Positions 63,277 to 64,000 of a stretch of DNA of 64,000 bases are shown here, one piece after another; within the stretch, counting starts at the first letter, position 1; the number at the start of each line of letters is the position of its first letter. The position numbers were made by a program, and so were the translations under genes. The stretch spans positions 186,001-250,000 of the forward strand of contig NZ_JAMB01000001.1 in NCBI RefSeq assembly GCF_000521805.1. Direction: 5' to 3'. Origin of the DNA: Marinomonas ushuaiensis DSM 15871 (GTDB taxonomy: Bacteria; Pseudomonadota; Gammaproteobacteria; Pseudomonadales; Marinomonadaceae). Under the pieces are notes generated by a model. That model was given only the letters and a program-made list of their open reading frames with translations. It was not told the DNA's origin and did not search any database.

Positions 63277-64000
63277 TTACGCTTTCTTATCGTAAGCTTT
63301 TACCAATACCGATGTATCTTGGCGGCCTCTACCTTCTTTTATTAAATCTTGGTAATCCTGATCGATGGCTTGGGTCAATGGTAATGAGAAGCCCATTTTA
63401 TCGGCCTGAGATAAGCAAAGCCCCAAATCTTTATGCATCCATTCAATGGCGAAGCCAAAATCAAACTCGTTTTTTGCCATGGTTTCACCACGATTTTCTA
63501 ACTGCCAAGAGCCAGCCGCGCCATGTTTGAGGGTATCAACTAAGGTTGCTATGTCTAAATTGGCTTTTTGGGCAAAACGGATACCTTCTGATAAACCGGA
63601 TAAAACACCACCGATTAAAATTTGATTTACCATTTTTGCGAGTTGACCATTACCTACTGGTCCCATCAAAGTGGTGGCTTTTGAGTAGCAGCCTAATACA
63701 GATTGCGCCGTATCCAAGTCGCTTTGCTCACCGCCGATCATGACGGTTAATACGCCATTTTCAGCACCAGCTTGCCCGCCAGAAACCGGCGCATCCATAA
63801 AGAAGAAACCACGCTCTTGCGCTGCTTGATGTAGTTCCTTGGCCACTTCTGCAGAAGCGGTTGTGTGGTCGATAAATAAGGTGCCTTTTTGAGCGTTTTG
63901 AAAGGCGCCATCAGCGCCTAAATACACTGCACGTAAATCGTCATCATTACCGACACAGGTTAAAACAATCTCGGCATTTTGAGCTGCCAATGCTGGAGTA
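63277..64000 (-). CDS. 3-hydroxyisobutyrate dehydrogenase-family protein (cut by window edge)
   Basis: The frame remains open at the window edge, reading TPALAAQNAEIVLTCVGNDDD, so the N-terminal NAD motif lies outside. Seen motifs: TVMIGG, DAPVSGGQAGAENGVLTVMIGG (substrate motif), GPVGNGQLAKMVNQILIGG with the catalytic Lys region, and the C-terminal helical domain. Members oxidise or reduce beta-hydroxyacids (3-hydroxyisobutyrate, tartronate semialdehyde); the exact substrate is uncertain. A terminator follows. Confidence 0.85.
   Translation of the reverse strand, partial: TPALAAQNAEIVLTCVGNDDDLRAVYLGADGAFQNAQKGTLFIDHTTASAEVAKELHQAAQERGFFFMDAPVSGGQAGAENGVLTVMIGGEQSDLDTAQSVLGCYSKATTLMGPVGNGQLAKMVNQILIGGVLSGLSEGIRFAQKANLDIATLVDTLKHGAAGSWQLENRGETMAKNEFDFGFAIEWMHKDLGLCLSQADKMGFSLPLTQAIDQDYQDLIKEGRGRQDTSVLVKAYDKKA

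Overview
The window looks like the chromosome of a marine gammaproteobacterium of the Oceanospirillales, most likely Marinomonas or a close relative. This is inferred from protein family content, moderate-to-low GC, and a gene order (gmhB, trkA-rsmB-fmt-def, dprA, hemF-aroE) that lies close to oriC in Pseudomonas-type genomes. Three sites that look like the ParB-binding sequence parS lie within 6.1 kb (13418, 14229, 19477), which fits an origin-proximal position. No tRNA, rRNA, CRISPR array or intact insertion sequence was seen.

Layout. 1-2.7 kb: end of an M20 peptidase, an SDR/MerR pair, a 30-codon relic of a flavin reductase, and a histidine phosphatase gene broken by an in-frame TAG. 2.7-6.2 kb: phnDCEE phosphonate-type ABC importer behind a Pho-box-like site. 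6.2-9 kb: a PNPOx-like/ferredoxin-reductase fusion and a VOC protein, divergent from a CGNR regulator with repeats between them. 9.1-24.3 kb: core genes gmhB, ybaK, trkH, trkA, rsmB, fmt, def, dprA, hslR, cysQ, an LpxM-like acyltransferase, hemF, aroE and a FemAB/GNAT-like protein. 24.4-27.4 kb: hmp and norR, divergent, with two perfect NorR sites and a sigma-54 promoter. 27.4-30.7 kb: an EamA transporter, truncated hemoglobin with a small membrane protein, a DnaA-box-like cluster and a MATE transporter. 30.7-34.5 kb: a degraded lldR-type regulator, a solitary KAP P-loop NTPase, a TSUP permease and a DUF2798 protein. 34.6-37.9 kb: a NimA-like flavoprotein and two GNATs divergent from a MocR regulator.

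38.4-45.4 kb: the cytochrome bo3 operon cyoABCDE, continued by a Sco protein, an uncharacterised exported protein and a PCu(A)C copper chaperone, with a convergent TlpA-like thioredoxin; the cluster looks like a terminal oxidase packaged with its heme- and copper-handling factors. 45.7-53.4 kb: a tannase-family esterase, half an SDR gene, marR-emrA-emrB efflux genes, a gamma-glutamylcyclotransferase-like protein, rsmC and a DUF1456 gene. 53.7-56.7 kb: tctCBA tripartite tricarboxylate-type transporter. 56.9-62.7 kb: dppABCDF dipeptide importer. The right edge cuts a 3-hydroxyisobutyrate-dehydrogenase-family gene.

Several NO/O2-related genes (hmp, norR, truncated hemoglobin, cyo with an FNR-type box) suggest respiration under changing oxygen. 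At least four loci are decayed, three of them with an in-frame stop or truncation that can be read directly. The least explained intact gene is the lone KAP NTPase. The strongest non-coding signals are the parS cluster, one member of which sits inside an intrinsic terminator hairpin, and the NorR/sigma-54 hmp control region.
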